Part shown: in pieces, positions 10,069-18,382 of the stretch
Numbering within the stretch: the first letter of the stretch is position 1
Layout: every line of letters starts with the position of its first letter
Assembly (NCBI GenBank): GCA_900539465.1
Contig: UQCF01000010.1
Span: 20,515-84,514, forward strand
Direction: 5' to 3'
From: an uncultured Ruminococcus sp.
Lineage (GTDB): Bacteria > Bacillota > Clostridia > Oscillospirales > Acutalibacteraceae
DNA: 64,000 nt
The notes under the pieces: model-generated
What the model saw: only the letters and a program-made list of their open reading frames with translations
Told to the model about the DNA's origin: nothing
Database searches by the model: none
Made by a program: the position numbers and the translations under genes

Positions 10069-10092
10069 AACTTATGTTATAAAACCTATGTT
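10069..10092. promoter_or_regulatory. Tandem operator-like repeats for the TetR regulator
   Basis: Two 10-base repeats, AACTTATGTT (10069-10078) and AACCTATGTT (10083-10092), separated by ATAA. Each has AAC/GTT arms and so is partly palindromic. They start right after the -10 box of the minus-strand promoter, covering its start site. This is the expected place for an autorepressor to bind; binding itself is inferred. Confidence 0.5.
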
Positions 10093-10095
10093 TTA

Positions 10096-10124
10096 ATTAT
10101 ATATCCGCTTTTTCTTTTTGTCAA
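10096..10124 (-). promoter_or_regulatory. Perfect consensus promoter of the TetR-exporter operon
   Basis: Read on the minus strand: TTGACA (10119-10124), a 17-base spacer, TATAAT (10096-10101). Both hexamers are exact sigma-70 consensus. So strong a promoter in front of a repressor gene fits tight repression. Confidence 0.8.
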
Positions 10125-10132
10125 TATTTATA

Positions 10133-10161
10133 TTGCAATAGAATAAAAATTCATGTAAAAT
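10133..10161 (+). promoter_or_regulatory. Promoter of the acyltransferase gene
   Basis: TTGCAA at 10133-10138, a 17-base spacer, TAAAAT at 10156-10161. It implies a transcript start near 10168, which excludes the upstream GTG at 10166 as the start codon. Confidence 0.55.
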
Positions 10162-10192
10162 ATAGGTGTATATAAAAGGAGCTGTTAAGCCG

Positions 10193-11305
10193 ATGAAAAA
10201 CACGTCCGATTTAAATATAAGGAGCGGCAATTTGAGAGAGTCGAATTTTGAGCTGCTCAGAATAATATCCATGATTTTTATAATCGCATATCACCTCGTC
10301 TACTACACCGGTGTAAATATATTTACACAGCCCACCGAAATCAACAAGCTGTGGCTGCTGTTTATTATGCTCGGCGGAAAAGTCGGCGTAAATGCTTTTG
10401 TTCTTATATCCGGCTATTTTTCAGTCACCGCCAAAAATTTTAAAACAAGCAAAGCGTTAAAGCTATGGACGCAGATATTCACATATTCCGTTGTGATATT
10501 TGCCTTGTTTTTATCTCTTCGTGCAGAGCCGTTCAGCATAAAAGGGCTTGCAAAAGCAGTATTTCCGATAACATTCTCAGAGTGGTGGTTTGCAAGCGCA
10601 TTTTTTGTGATGTATTTGCTCTCACCGTTTATAAACAAAATGCTTCTCGCATTTGATAAGAAAACTTATATCAAATATCTGGCAATTTTAACATTCGGCT
10701 GGTGCATAATACCGAGCATTTTCGGCGTCGCATGGCAATGCAACGAGCTTTTGTGGTTTATCTTTTTATACTCTTTGGCAGGTTATGTTCGCCTTCATGC
10801 AAAAACGACATCCGTTAAAAGCAGAACGTATATTTTGTTTTCGCTGCTCTTTGCAATGCTGACATTTGTCTCGGCTTTGGTCTTTGAAATTCTCGGTAAA
10901 AAAACAGACCTGTTTGCATCGCGTATAATGTTTTATTACAACTCAGCAAGGCTTCCGTTGGCGGCGGCATCGCTTTTATTGTTTTTGGGCTTTAGAAAAA
11001 TAAATATCGGTCACAAAAAAATTATCAATATAATCGCTTCCGCCACTTTCGGGGTATATTTGCTGCACGACAATTATCTTATTCGCGATCTTTTATGGAA
11101 AAAGCTATTCAAAACCGCCGATTTGCTTCAAAGCAATGTATTGATTCCTTACACGATAATGGCAATCGCTGCAGTATTTGCCGCGTGCACAGTAATTGAA
11201 CTTATAAGAATTTACGCCCTTGAAAAAAACTATATGAAAATTATCAACAGGCTATCTTCGTTTATCGACTCAAAAATCGAAAAAATTTTATCTTCACATT
11301 TATAA
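10193..11305 (+). CDS. Membrane acyltransferase, acyltransferase-3 family
   Basis: A 370-residue integral membrane protein with about ten hydrophobic segments. The family N-terminal motif NFELLRIISMIFIIAYHLV contains the conserved Arg and catalytic-type His. Such enzymes move acetyl or other acyl groups from the cytoplasm onto cell-surface sugars such as capsule, wall polysaccharide or peptidoglycan. The ATG at 10193 is chosen because AAAAGGAG lies 11 bases upstream and the promoter at 10133-10161 makes the earlier GTG unlikely. It stands alone between the TetR operon and a terminator. The acceptor cannot be named. Confidence 0.85.
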   Translation: MKNTSDLNIRSGNLRESNFELLRIISMIFIIAYHLVYYTGVNIFTQPTEINKLWLLFIMLGGKVGVNAFVLISGYFSVTAKNFKTSKALKLWTQIFTYSVVIFALFLSLRAEPFSIKGLAKAVFPITFSEWWFASAFFVMYLLSPFINKMLLAFDKKTYIKYLAILTFGWCIIPSIFGVAWQCNELLWFIFLYSLAGYVRLHAKTTSVKSRTYILFSLLFAMLTFVSALVFEILGKKTDLFASRIMFYYNSARLPLAAASLLLFLGFRKINIGHKKIINIIASATFGVYLLHDNYLIRDLLWKKLFKTADLLQSNVLIPYTIMAIAAVFAACTVIELIRIYALEKNYMKIINRLSSFIDSKIEKILSSHL

Positions 11306-11316
11306 TACAGCATAAT

Positions 11317-11347
11317 AAAGCACCGAATCTTTGCGATTCGGTGCTTT
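11317..11347. terminator. Bidirectional intrinsic terminator
   Basis: A perfect 13-base-pair hairpin: AAAGCACCGAATC (11317-11329) with GATTCGGTGCTTT (11335-11347). It lies between the converging acyltransferase and rpiB genes and can serve both. Confidence 0.85.
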
Positions 11348-11377
11348 GTTTGACCCGTGCAGAGCGCGTTTTATATT

Positions 11378-11809
11378 TCAGATATTGTTTATCATTTCTA
11401 CTCTTCTTGCATGACGGCCGCCCTCAAATTCTCCTGAGAGCCAAGTATCAACTATCATCAATGCAAGGTCGAGACCTACTACCCGCGACCCGAAAGCGAG
11501 TATGTTGGTATCGTTATGCTGTCTTGAAAGCAATGCGGAATAAGGCTCGCTGCAAACGACCGCGCGCACGCCTTTGACCTTGTTTGCGGCAAGTGAAATT
11601 CCGACGCCCGTGCCGCAAATAAGTATGCCTTTATCACATTCGCCTTTGGCGACTGCCTCTCCGACAGCCTTACCGTATATGGGATAATCGGTTCTTTCGG
11701 TGCTGTTTGTGCCGAAATCAACAACCTCTATGCCCTTTTCTTTAAGATGCTCAATCACTTTCATTTTGTATTCAAATCCTACATGATCGCATCCTATGGC
11801 AATCTTCAT
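11378..11809 (-). CDS. rpiB: Ribose-5-phosphate isomerase B / allose-6-phosphate isomerase
   Basis: A 143-residue RpiB/LacAB-family aldose-ketose isomerase. It carries GCDHVGF at residues 6-12, the catalytic Cys65 in ILICGTGVGIS, and His98 in SRQHNDTN; the latter pair marks true RpiB enzymes. RpiB also isomerises D-allose 6-phosphate to D-allulose 6-phosphate. As the last gene of an als operon this is its likely role. GGAGAAATTATT precedes the ATG at 11809, so I reject an upstream start that adds 16 residues. It sits 70 bases after alsB and ends before a bidirectional terminator. Confidence 0.93.
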   Translation of the reverse strand: MKIAIGCDHVGFEYKMKVIEHLKEKGIEVVDFGTNSTERTDYPIYGKAVGEAVAKGECDKGILICGTGVGISLAANKVKGVRAVVCSEPYSALLSRQHNDTNILAFGSRVVGLDLALMIVDTWLSGEFEGGRHARRVEMINNI

Positions 11810-11879
11810 AATAATTTCTCCTTTTACAGGCGATATGCGGAGCATAAAGCTCCACATACCGTCATAATTATTGCTTTAA

Positions 11880-12863
11880 TTATTGAGCGCTGTCTTTTGT
11901 AACAACGTATGAATCAACGGGAATTGTCTCTGCGGTTGCGTTAGAATCAATCTTCTCGCCGTCTTTAACCGACTTGATCATGCGGCGGAGTGAAGTTGCG
12001 CCTATTTCTGCGGAGTTCTGTGCTACCGTTGCAGAAAGCTCGCCTGCTTTTACGCTTTCGAGAGCTTCTGCCGCGCCGTCGGTGCCGACTACAAGAATCT
12101 GACCGAGCTTGCCTGCGTTTTTAACTGCCTGAAGTGCGCCAAGTGCCATTGTATCGTTGCAGCAATAAATTGCTTTGAGGTTCGGATTTGACTGAAGCAT
12201 GCTTGCTGCCGTGTCAAGAGCCTTCTGTCTGTCCCAGTCTGCGGGCTGTGAAGCAACGAGTTTTACCTGAGATGCAGCTTTAAATGTATTCTCTGCGCCT
12301 GTTTTGCGAGCCTCGCCCGAAGCGTTGCCTGCCTTGCCCTCGATGATGGCTACTTCGCCGCCGTCTTTAAGGTTGTCAAGGATATACTGAGCGCCCTTTT
12401 CGCCGACCTTTTCGTTGTCGGTTGTTGCAAACGCTATAACGCTGCCGCCTGCTGCTTTAAGGCTGTCCATGTCGATTTTTTCATCAATATTCATAACATA
12501 GATGCCCTTTTGATTTGCCTGAACTATGCCGTTAATGAGGTTTGTGGGTGAAAGAGGAGCAACACCGATTGCCTTGTAGCCTTTGTTTATGCAGTTCTCA
12601 AGAATTTTGAGCTGACCTTCTGTGTCTTCCTCTGTGTTTGCGGCAAATACGTCAACCGTAACGCCCTGCTTTTTGGCTTCTTCTTCAATTCCGGCTTTCA
12701 TTTTTGCCCAGAAGTCGTTTGAAAGAGGTTTAAGAATTATTGCGTACTCTGCGCCTGAGTTTCCGCCGCTGCTGCTGTCATCTTTTGAGCCGCAGCCTGT
12801 GAGAACGAGTGTGAATACTGCTATTGCAGCGAGAACGATAGCTATCAATCTTTTGGTTTTCAT
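11880..12863 (-). CDS. alsB: D-allose-type ABC transporter substrate-binding lipoprotein
   Basis: A 327-residue sugar-binding lipoprotein of the ribose/allose/xylose (CUT2) class. Residues 1-24 are a lipoprotein signal ending in LVLTGC. The mature part follows the E. coli AlsB sequence closely, with NIDEKIDMDSLKAAGG, VAIIEGKAGNASGEAR, SQPADWDR, AIYCCNDTMALG and VVGTDGAAEALE. It should deliver D-allose (possibly also ribose-like sugars) to AlsC/AlsA. AAAGGAAATTATT precedes the ATG. It lies between alsK and rpiB, all on one strand. Confidence 0.92.
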   Translation of the reverse strand: MKTKRLIAIVLAAIAVFTLVLTGCGSKDDSSSGGNSGAEYAIILKPLSNDFWAKMKAGIEEEAKKQGVTVDVFAANTEEDTEGQLKILENCINKGYKAIGVAPLSPTNLINGIVQANQKGIYVMNIDEKIDMDSLKAAGGSVIAFATTDNEKVGEKGAQYILDNLKDGGEVAIIEGKAGNASGEARKTGAENTFKAASQVKLVASQPADWDRQKALDTAASMLQSNPNLKAIYCCNDTMALGALQAVKNAGKLGQILVVGTDGAAEALESVKAGELSATVAQNSAEIGATSLRRMIKSVKDGEKIDSNATAETIPVDSYVVTKDSAQ

Positions 12864-12909
12864 AATAATTTCCTTTCTTTAATAAGAATTATATTTAACG
12901 GTAATGCCG

Positions 12910-13815
12910 TCAAACACCTTTGATTTTGGAATGAGCAAACATTCCGCTTCCATAGATTCCGCTTTGCTGGTCATGCTCCGAAAAGCGAATATCCAAATTT
13001 TTTTCGGGATAGGGTTTTCTTGTTTTATTATGGATTGATTTAACAAGAATATCTTTGGGGAAATTTTCCATAAATAAAACGCCGCCTGCAAGAATCGAAT
13101 AATCCGGGTCAAGAATATTGATTTCTGTTGCTATGGGTATTGCGAGGTCTTCGACGTATTTTATCAGTATCGGGTCGTCCGCATGGTATTTGAATACGTC
13201 TTTGATTTCTGTATCGGGGAAATACTTCTGCGCTAAGAACTCTAAATATTTACCCGAACATCTGGTTTCGGAGCAACCTACATTTCCGCAGGTGCAAACG
13301 TCTTTTATATCTATAAACGGTATGTGTCCGAGCTCGCCCGCCGCACCGTTTTTGCCGGCATACAGGCTTCCGTTTATATATATCGCATTGCCGAATCCCG
13401 TGCCGACATAAAAGCCGAGCACTGTTTTGCTTTTATCAACGTTCAATTTGTTGATGTCGTTCATCAAAAGGAAGTTAACGTCTCTGTCAAGATACACCGG
13501 CAAGCCGAGCTTTTCGCCGAGTATGTCGCTGAATCTGATATTATTAAATCCTCTTAGGTTCGGGGTCGAAATTATAACCTTTTTGTCTTTGCTGACTATT
13601 GAGGGTATTCCGACGGCAACCGCTTTGACTGAATCGGTTATGCCGTAGCGTTTCATATAGGAGATTATATTCTCATATATAGTCTCTACAACATCTCCCT
13701 CGTCAAACACTCTGCTTGAATTTTTTTCAAAATTCAGCACCCTGCCGCCCTCGGTGACAGTGCCTATTCTGAAATTTGTGCCGCCGATGTCAATGCCGAT
13801 GGTATAATTCTCCAT
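12910..13815 (-). CDS. alsK: ROK-family sugar kinase, D-allose kinase type
   Basis: A 301-residue ROK kinase, predicted to phosphorylate D-allose to D-allose 6-phosphate with ATP. The N-terminal phosphate-binding motif is GIDIGGTNF (Asp9, Gly11, Gly12). The ROK zinc motif CTCGNVGCSETRCSG and the catalytic region GAAGELGHIPF are present. VSKDKKVIISTPNL and RDVNFLLM resemble E. coli AlsK. AAGGAGG stands 8 bases before the ATG at 13815, so I prefer that to a GTG three codons earlier. Placed between alsE and alsB. Substrate is inferred from the operon. Confidence 0.88.
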   Translation of the reverse strand: MENYTIGIDIGGTNFRIGTVTEGGRVLNFEKNSSRVFDEGDVVETIYENIISYMKRYGITDSVKAVAVGIPSIVSKDKKVIISTPNLRGFNNIRFSDILGEKLGLPVYLDRDVNFLLMNDINKLNVDKSKTVLGFYVGTGFGNAIYINGSLYAGKNGAAGELGHIPFIDIKDVCTCGNVGCSETRCSGKYLEFLAQKYFPDTEIKDVFKYHADDPILIKYVEDLAIPIATEINILDPDYSILAGGVLFMENFPKDILVKSIHNKTRKPYPEKNLDIRFSEHDQQSGIYGSGMFAHSKIKGV

Positions 13816-13845
13816 TTGATACACCTCCTTATGTCGGTCGTTTTT

Positions 13846-14529
13846 TTAAAATTCTGCGCCGGTCTGCTCTTTAAACTCATCGAGCATAATATCCCATGCC
13901 TTTTTGAGATCCGGGTCTTTTGAAAACAGCCCCGACGAACCTACTATAAAAACTTCCGTTCCCGCGTCATAAAGACGTTTAAACGTTTTTTGATTGCACG
14001 AGCCGTCAACCTCTATAATATAATGGTAGCCGTTCTCTTCGCGAATCTGTTTTGCTTCGCGGATTTTATCGAGCATTTCTTCTATAAACGGCTGACCTGC
14101 AAAGCCCGGGTCAACAGACATCAATGTGAGCTTATCAATTCTGCCGATATAGTGCTTTATTGCCGAAAGCGGAGTTGAGGGACTTAGCACAACGCCTTTT
14201 TTGCAGCCCAACGACTCTATTTTGTTCATTATGCGAAAAGCATCGTTTACAATGGTCTCTGCATGGGGGCAAATATAGCCTGCCCCCGATTTTGCAAGAA
14301 CCTCAATATAATCATCCGGGTCGGTGACCATCAGGTGACAGTCAATCGGCTTTTTGGCGATGGTTGAAAACGCCTTTACAAAATCCGGAGATAAGGTGAT
14401 GTTTTTTACGAAGTGACCGTCCATAATATCCACATGATACAGGTCGCATCTCTCATTTAAAATCTCTGTCTGATTTTTAATGTCGAGCAAATCCATGCAC
14501 ATGAGCGACGGGTTAAACATTGGTTTCAT
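13846..14529 (-). CDS. alsE: D-allulose-6-phosphate 3-epimerase
   Basis: A 227-residue TIM-barrel epimerase that turns D-allulose 6-phosphate into D-fructose 6-phosphate, the last dedicated step of D-allose use. It belongs to the ribulose-phosphate 3-epimerase family but tracks E. coli AlsE rather than Rpe: NPSLMCMDLL, VDIMDGHFVKNITLSP, DCHLMVTDPDDYI, SVDPGFAGQPFI, EVDGSCNQ and VFIVGSSGLF. The two metal-binding Asp and His residues lie in the DIMDGHF and DCHLM blocks. GGAGTGATACTTT precedes the ATG. A housekeeping Rpe role is possible but less likely in this operon. Confidence 0.9.
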   Translation of the reverse strand: MKPMFNPSLMCMDLLDIKNQTEILNERCDLYHVDIMDGHFVKNITLSPDFVKAFSTIAKKPIDCHLMVTDPDDYIEVLAKSGAGYICPHAETIVNDAFRIMNKIESLGCKKGVVLSPSTPLSAIKHYIGRIDKLTLMSVDPGFAGQPFIEEMLDKIREAKQIREENGYHYIIEVDGSCNQKTFKRLYDAGTEVFIVGSSGLFSKDPDLKKAWDIMLDEFKEQTGAEF

Positions 14530-14550
14530 AAAGTATCACTCCAAAATCAA

Positions 14551-15528
14551 TTATTTTTTGCGTGCTACGAAGCGGTCAAGCGCAACGGAGCCGATTATGA
14601 GCAAGCCCATAACAACCTGCTGCCATACGCTCGGTACTGCAAGAATGTTGAGGCCGTAGTTGATAACGCCGATGATGAAACCGCCCATTACAACGCCGAA
14701 TATCTTACCTTTGCCGCCGAAGAAGCTTGTGCCGCCGATGATTGACGCTGCAATTGCGTAGGTGTCAAAGCCTGTTGCGGCTGCCGGTTCGGCAGAGCCT
14801 ACGCGGCCGAGAAGAACGATACCCGCTATACCGGCGCATATGCCGGAGATTATGAATACGATAAGCGTATGCATTTTAACATTGATACCCGAGTACCAAG
14901 CGGACTCTTTGTTGCCGCCGAGTGCGTAAATGTTTCTGCCGAGTTTTGTCTTTTTGGTGAGGAAAGAGAGAACAAGTGCCACGGCTATTGCGATAATTGC
15001 AACTATCGGCAGAATATCAAATATTCTGTAAGAAATAACCTTTGTGAATGATGCGGGGAATCCGAAAACTGCGCTTGAATTTGAAATAATAAGCGTTACG
15101 CCTCTGAATATTGACTGTGTACCGAGGGTTATAATGAACGGGTGAAGACCTGTAACATTTACAAGTGCTCCGTTTATAAATCCGAGTACACCGCCGAACA
15201 GCACACCTAAAACAACCGCGAGCAAGGGGTTGATGCCTGCCACCATCATTTGTGCCGAAAGCATACCTGTCAGAGCCACTACCGAGCCTACCGAAAGGTC
15301 AATGCCGGCTATCAATATTGCGAAGAACTCGCCCATTGCGATGAGGATATTAACCGAACTTTGCGAAAGGATCTGCGTGAGAGTTGCCGTTGAGAAGAAG
15401 GTTTTGGGTCTCATTATTGCAAGAATTAACAGCAGCAATACCAAGATTCCCATTGTTCCGTATTTTTGCCAAATTGAATTAAAAGTTACTTTTTCTTTTT
15501 TCTTTGGAGCAGCTAACTTTTTAGTCAT
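14551..15528 (-). CDS. alsC: D-allose-type ABC transporter permease
   Basis: A 325-residue CUT2 (RbsC-like) permease with eight to ten membrane segments. It has the family motifs GIDLSVGSVVALTG, HPFIITLGTQSIFRG and GRVGSAEPAAATGFDTYAIAA, the last being the region that contacts the ATPase. It forms the channel with AlsA. The ATG at 15528 is preferred over a GTG nine bases earlier, because AAAGGA sits only two bases from the GTG. It follows alsA by about 20 bases. Confidence 0.9.
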   Translation of the reverse strand: MTKKLAAPKKKEKVTFNSIWQKYGTMGILVLLLLILAIMRPKTFFSTATLTQILSQSSVNILIAMGEFFAILIAGIDLSVGSVVALTGMLSAQMMVAGINPLLAVVLGVLFGGVLGFINGALVNVTGLHPFIITLGTQSIFRGVTLIISNSSAVFGFPASFTKVISYRIFDILPIVAIIAIAVALVLSFLTKKTKLGRNIYALGGNKESAWYSGINVKMHTLIVFIISGICAGIAGIVLLGRVGSAEPAAATGFDTYAIAASIIGGTSFFGGKGKIFGVVMGGFIIGVINYGLNILAVPSVWQQVVMGLLIIGSVALDRFVARKK

Positions 15529-15550
15529 TTTGTTCACATTCCTTTCTGAG

Positions 15551-17077
15551 TTAAGCTATATCCGCAGTGGACGCTTTAATAATATTTTCTTCTGTTGCTT
15601 CTTTATGGTTGAAGCTTTTAACGATTTTGCCATCGCGGAACACTTTGATTGTGTCGCACACGGCGAGAAGCTCCGTAAGCTCTGAGGACACAACCAAAAC
15701 GCCTTTGCCCTCGTCTGCAAGCTTACGCATCAAAACGTAAATCTCGCTTTTACTGCCAATGTCTATGCCTTTTGTCGGCTCGTCAAATATTATTATTTGC
15801 GAATCTGCCGCGAGCCATTTGCCGAGAATAACCTTTTGCTGGTTACCGCCGGAGAGCTCCGTTATTCCCTGGTCTACCGAATAGCATTTGATGTTAAGGC
15901 TTTGTTTTTGCTCTTCGGCGCATTTCTTTTCATACTTGTCGCTTATAAGTCCGCCTGCTCCGCCCATTGAGGAGCTTTTGATAAACGGCAAAATCGAGAT
16001 GTTTTGCTTAATATCAAAGTTGTGGAAGAAGCCTGTTTCACGTCTGTTTTCGGTTACCATTGCAAGACCGTTTTTAATAGCGGAATAAGGGCTCCTGATA
16101 TTGACCTTTTTGCCGCCGATAAAAATTTCGCCTGCCGATTTCGGTTCCGCACCGAAAATCGCATTCATCATTTCACTTCTGCCCGAACCGACAAGACCCG
16201 AGAAGCCGAGAATTTCGCCGCGGTGAAGCTTAAAAGAAACATCTTTAACTCTGCCGTCTTTTCTTGAAAGACCCTTCACCTCAAATATGACCTCTTCGTT
16301 GTCATAATTTTCGGGGGCGTCTTCATGCTGGTAGGTGTTTTTAACCGTTCTGCCTACCATCATGGTTACAAGGTCGTCAACCGTTACATCGCTGACGTTT
16401 CTTGTGCCGACGTAAGCACCGTCTTTAAGAACCGTTACCCTGTCGCCGATCTCTTTAATCTCTGCAAGCTTATGAGAAATAAAGACTATGCCTTTGCCCT
16501 CTTCTTTCAAAGCTCTTATAACTTTGAAAAGATGCTCAACCTCTGTCTCTGTGAGCGAGGTTGTGGGCTCGTCCATAACAATGACCTTGCTGTCTGCCGC
16601 AAGAGCCTTTGCAATCTCTACCTGCTGCTTTTCAGAAACACTGATGTCTTCAACAAAGGTTTTTGGGTCGCGCTTTAATCCGATTTTTGCCAAAAGCTCT
16701 TTTGCTTTTTTGTTCATTTCGGCATAATCCACAACAGAGGCTATGCCGACCTTTTTCATCGGTAATTTGCCGACAAATAAATTTTCCTGAATTGAAAGCT
16801 CGTTTATAACGCTGAGCTCCTGATAAATAACGCTGATACCGTTTTCATACGAATCTTTTGGGGTGAGCTTTGAATACTCCTTGCCGCCGATTACGATTGT
16901 TCCCTCGGTAGGTTGGTAAACACCGGATAAAATTTTCATCAAAGTTGATTTGCCTGCTCCGTTTTCGCCGAGCAAAACATGAACCTCACCGGGCTGAATA
17001 TCAAATGAAATATCTTTCAAGGCTGTTACACCGGGGAATTTTTTTACTACCCCTTTCATTTCAACGAGTGCGCTCAT
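15551..17077 (-). CDS. alsA: D-allose-type sugar ABC transporter ATPase (two-domain)
   Basis: A 508-residue double ATPase of the RbsA/AlsA class. The first domain has Walker A GENGAGKST, signature VSEKQQVEIAKAL and Walker B VIVMDEPTTSLTE. The second has a degenerate Walker A (GLVGSGRSE), signature LSGGNQQKVILGKWL and Walker B IIFDEPTKGIDIGSK. An imperfect second site is normal for this family. It is the first gene of the transport and catabolic operon and starts 110 bases after the LacI gene. AAAGGAAGG precedes the ATG. The operator palindrome lies in its promoter. Confidence 0.93.
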   Translation of the reverse strand: MSALVEMKGVVKKFPGVTALKDISFDIQPGEVHVLLGENGAGKSTLMKILSGVYQPTEGTIVIGGKEYSKLTPKDSYENGISVIYQELSVINELSIQENLFVGKLPMKKVGIASVVDYAEMNKKAKELLAKIGLKRDPKTFVEDISVSEKQQVEIAKALAADSKVIVMDEPTTSLTETEVEHLFKVIRALKEEGKGIVFISHKLAEIKEIGDRVTVLKDGAYVGTRNVSDVTVDDLVTMMVGRTVKNTYQHEDAPENYDNEEVIFEVKGLSRKDGRVKDVSFKLHRGEILGFSGLVGSGRSEMMNAIFGAEPKSAGEIFIGGKKVNIRSPYSAIKNGLAMVTENRRETGFFHNFDIKQNISILPFIKSSSMGGAGGLISDKYEKKCAEEQKQSLNIKCYSVDQGITELSGGNQQKVILGKWLAADSQIIIFDEPTKGIDIGSKSEIYVLMRKLADEGKGVLVVSSELTELLAVCDTIKVFRDGKIVKSFNHKEATEENIIKASTADIA

Positions 17078-17127
17078 ATCAACCTTCCTTTCTGGCTATA
17101 ATATTAAAGCAATAATGTAAAAATTTG

Positions 17128-17156
17128 GTTATAATATTGAGTAAAGGTTTACTCAA
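17128..17156 (-). promoter_or_regulatory. Promoter of the als operon
   Basis: On the minus strand TTGAGT (17151-17156), a 17-base spacer, TATAAC (17128-17133), about 50 bases before alsA. The -35 box and the spacer lie inside the operator palindrome, so a bound repressor would block polymerase. Confidence 0.6.
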
Positions 17157-17159
17157 TAT
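17134..17159. promoter_or_regulatory. Operator palindrome for the LacI-family regulator
   Basis: A perfect 26-base inverted repeat: arms ATATTGAGTAAA (17134-17145) and TTTACTCAATAT (17148-17159) around a central GG. The core GTAAAGGTTTAC has the same GTAA-TTAC frame as the second site at 18213-18228. LacI-family operators are commonly such even palindromes. Assignment to the adjacent regulator is inferred. Confidence 0.75.
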
Positions 17160-17187
17160 GTATTAAAAAAAGAGTCAAGCTCCTTTT

Positions 17188-18198
17188 TTAAGTGTTTTTG
17201 GTGCTCTCTCTAACCGAGAGCTCAACCGGAATAATAAACTCCGGTGTTTTTTTGATTTTATCGACAATCATCTGCATAAGAATTTCGACTGATTTTTGAC
17301 CGATTTTTTCGGTATTCTGAACTACAGTTGTAATCGGAGGGTCCGAAATCTCTGCCGAACGTATGCCGTCAAATCCGACAAGCTTTACATCTTCGGGTAC
17401 TCGCCTGCCCCTGTCTTTGAGTCCTCGCAAAACACCGAGAGCCATTGTGTCAGTATTGCAAAAAACCGCGTCAAACTCAATTTCTTTATCAATAACCTTT
17501 TTTATTGTTTCACAAGCATCCTCATATGATACCTTGCAGTTGATTATTCGTTCGTTATCTATCGGAATATTGTAGCGTTTATGAGCTTCAAGATATCCGT
17601 TCATACGGTCGTTAACCGTGTTAAACTCGTTGGTATCTTTTATCATCAGAATTTTTCGGCAGCCTCTTTTAATAAGCTCCTCCGTTGCGAGGAAGCCGCC
17701 CATCAGGTTATCGGAGGCAACAAGGTTTGAATTTATACCGGGCCCGCGGTCTATATAAACAACAGGAACGGTGAAGTCCTTTTCTATATCGTCAACCGAC
17801 CTTCTTGTGCTGATATAAATTATGCCGTCAACACCTTTGGTCTGCAATGAATTTATGTGGTAATCTTCAAACTTTATATCCTCGTTTGAGTCGCAGACAA
17901 AAACATTATAACCGGATTTCATAAGCTCATGCTCTATTGCTCTGACTATCTGCGCGAAATATTCATTCGTAATATCGGGAATGATGACACCGACAGTGTT
18001 TGTGTGGTTTGTTCTGAGCCCTTGAGCGTTGGGATTGATTGTGTAGTTATACTTTTTTACAATATCCATTACGCGTTTTTCGGTCTCGGCAGAATACCGA
18101 CCGTTTTGGTTAAGTACCCTTGAAACAGTCGCTATCGAAACACCGGACATTTTCGCAATGTCCATCATAGAAATGTTTTTGTCATCCAATTTAATCAC
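17188..18198 (-). CDS. LacI-family repressor of the als operon
   Basis: A 336-residue LacI/GalR regulator. The DNA-binding helix-turn-helix and hinge occupy residues about 12-60 (MDIAKMSGVSIATVSRVLNQ, then NPNAQGLRT), and residues about 65-330 are a periplasmic-binding-protein-like sugar sensor. The reading frame opens with GTG at 18198. ATGs ten codons further in (ATGATGGAC) would also leave a complete HTH, and neither start has a clear ribosome binding site. It is first in line with alsA, with an A/T-rich weak hairpin just after its stop. Two palindromes that look like its operators flank it. In E. coli the als operon is instead run by an RpiR-type AlsR. Confidence 0.9.
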   Translation of the reverse strand: MIKLDDKNISMMDIAKMSGVSIATVSRVLNQNGRYSAETEKRVMDIVKKYNYTINPNAQGLRTNHTNTVGVIIPDITNEYFAQIVRAIEHELMKSGYNVFVCDSNEDIKFEDYHINSLQTKGVDGIIYISTRRSVDDIEKDFTVPVVYIDRGPGINSNLVASDNLMGGFLATEELIKRGCRKILMIKDTNEFNTVNDRMNGYLEAHKRYNIPIDNERIINCKVSYEDACETIKKVIDKEIEFDAVFCNTDTMALGVLRGLKDRGRRVPEDVKLVGFDGIRSAEISDPPITTVVQNTEKIGQKSVEILMQMIVDKIKKTPEFIIPVELSVRESTKNT

Positions 18199-18212
18199 CG
18201 CGTAATTCGTTT

Positions 18213-18228
18213 GGGTAATCGTTTACCC
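18213..18228. promoter_or_regulatory. Second LacI-type operator, at the regulator's own promoter
   Basis: GGGTAATCGTTTACCC, with GGGTAA/TTACCC arms and a central CG-containing core. It lies about 10 bases downstream of the -10 box of the lacI promoter, the classic repression position, so the regulator probably controls itself. Confidence 0.65.
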
Positions 18229-18237
18229 TGTGGCTAC

Positions 18238-18266
18238 ATCATAATACAGTGTTTTGATTTTGTCAA
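18238..18266 (-). promoter_or_regulatory. Promoter of the LacI-family regulator gene
   Basis: On the minus strand TTGACA (18261-18266), 17-base spacer, TATGAT (18238-18243). It drives the regulator and possibly also contributes to als transcription by read-through. Confidence 0.75.
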
Positions 18267-18344
18267 CAGTTTTTTTTGGATATTTTTTAACTTTTTATAT
18301 ATTTTACAAAAAGCCCTCCGTCAATTGCAGCAATTTGACCAAAC

Positions 18345-18376
18345 AAAAGCGACTGCAAAGATTCACAGCCGCTTTT
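18345..18376 (-). terminator. Terminator of the choline operon
   Basis: AAAAGCGACTG (18345-18355) pairs with CAGCCGCTTTT (18366-18376), allowing one G-U pair. It starts 7 bases past the stop codon of the BCCT transporter gene at 18383. Confidence 0.8.
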
Positions 18377-18382
18377 ATTTGA

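Noticed and set aside
13846..14529. Housekeeping ribulose-phosphate 3-epimerase
   Set aside because: Sequence blocks match AlsE (SLMCMDLL, EVDGSCNQ) and the gene is in a full als operon.
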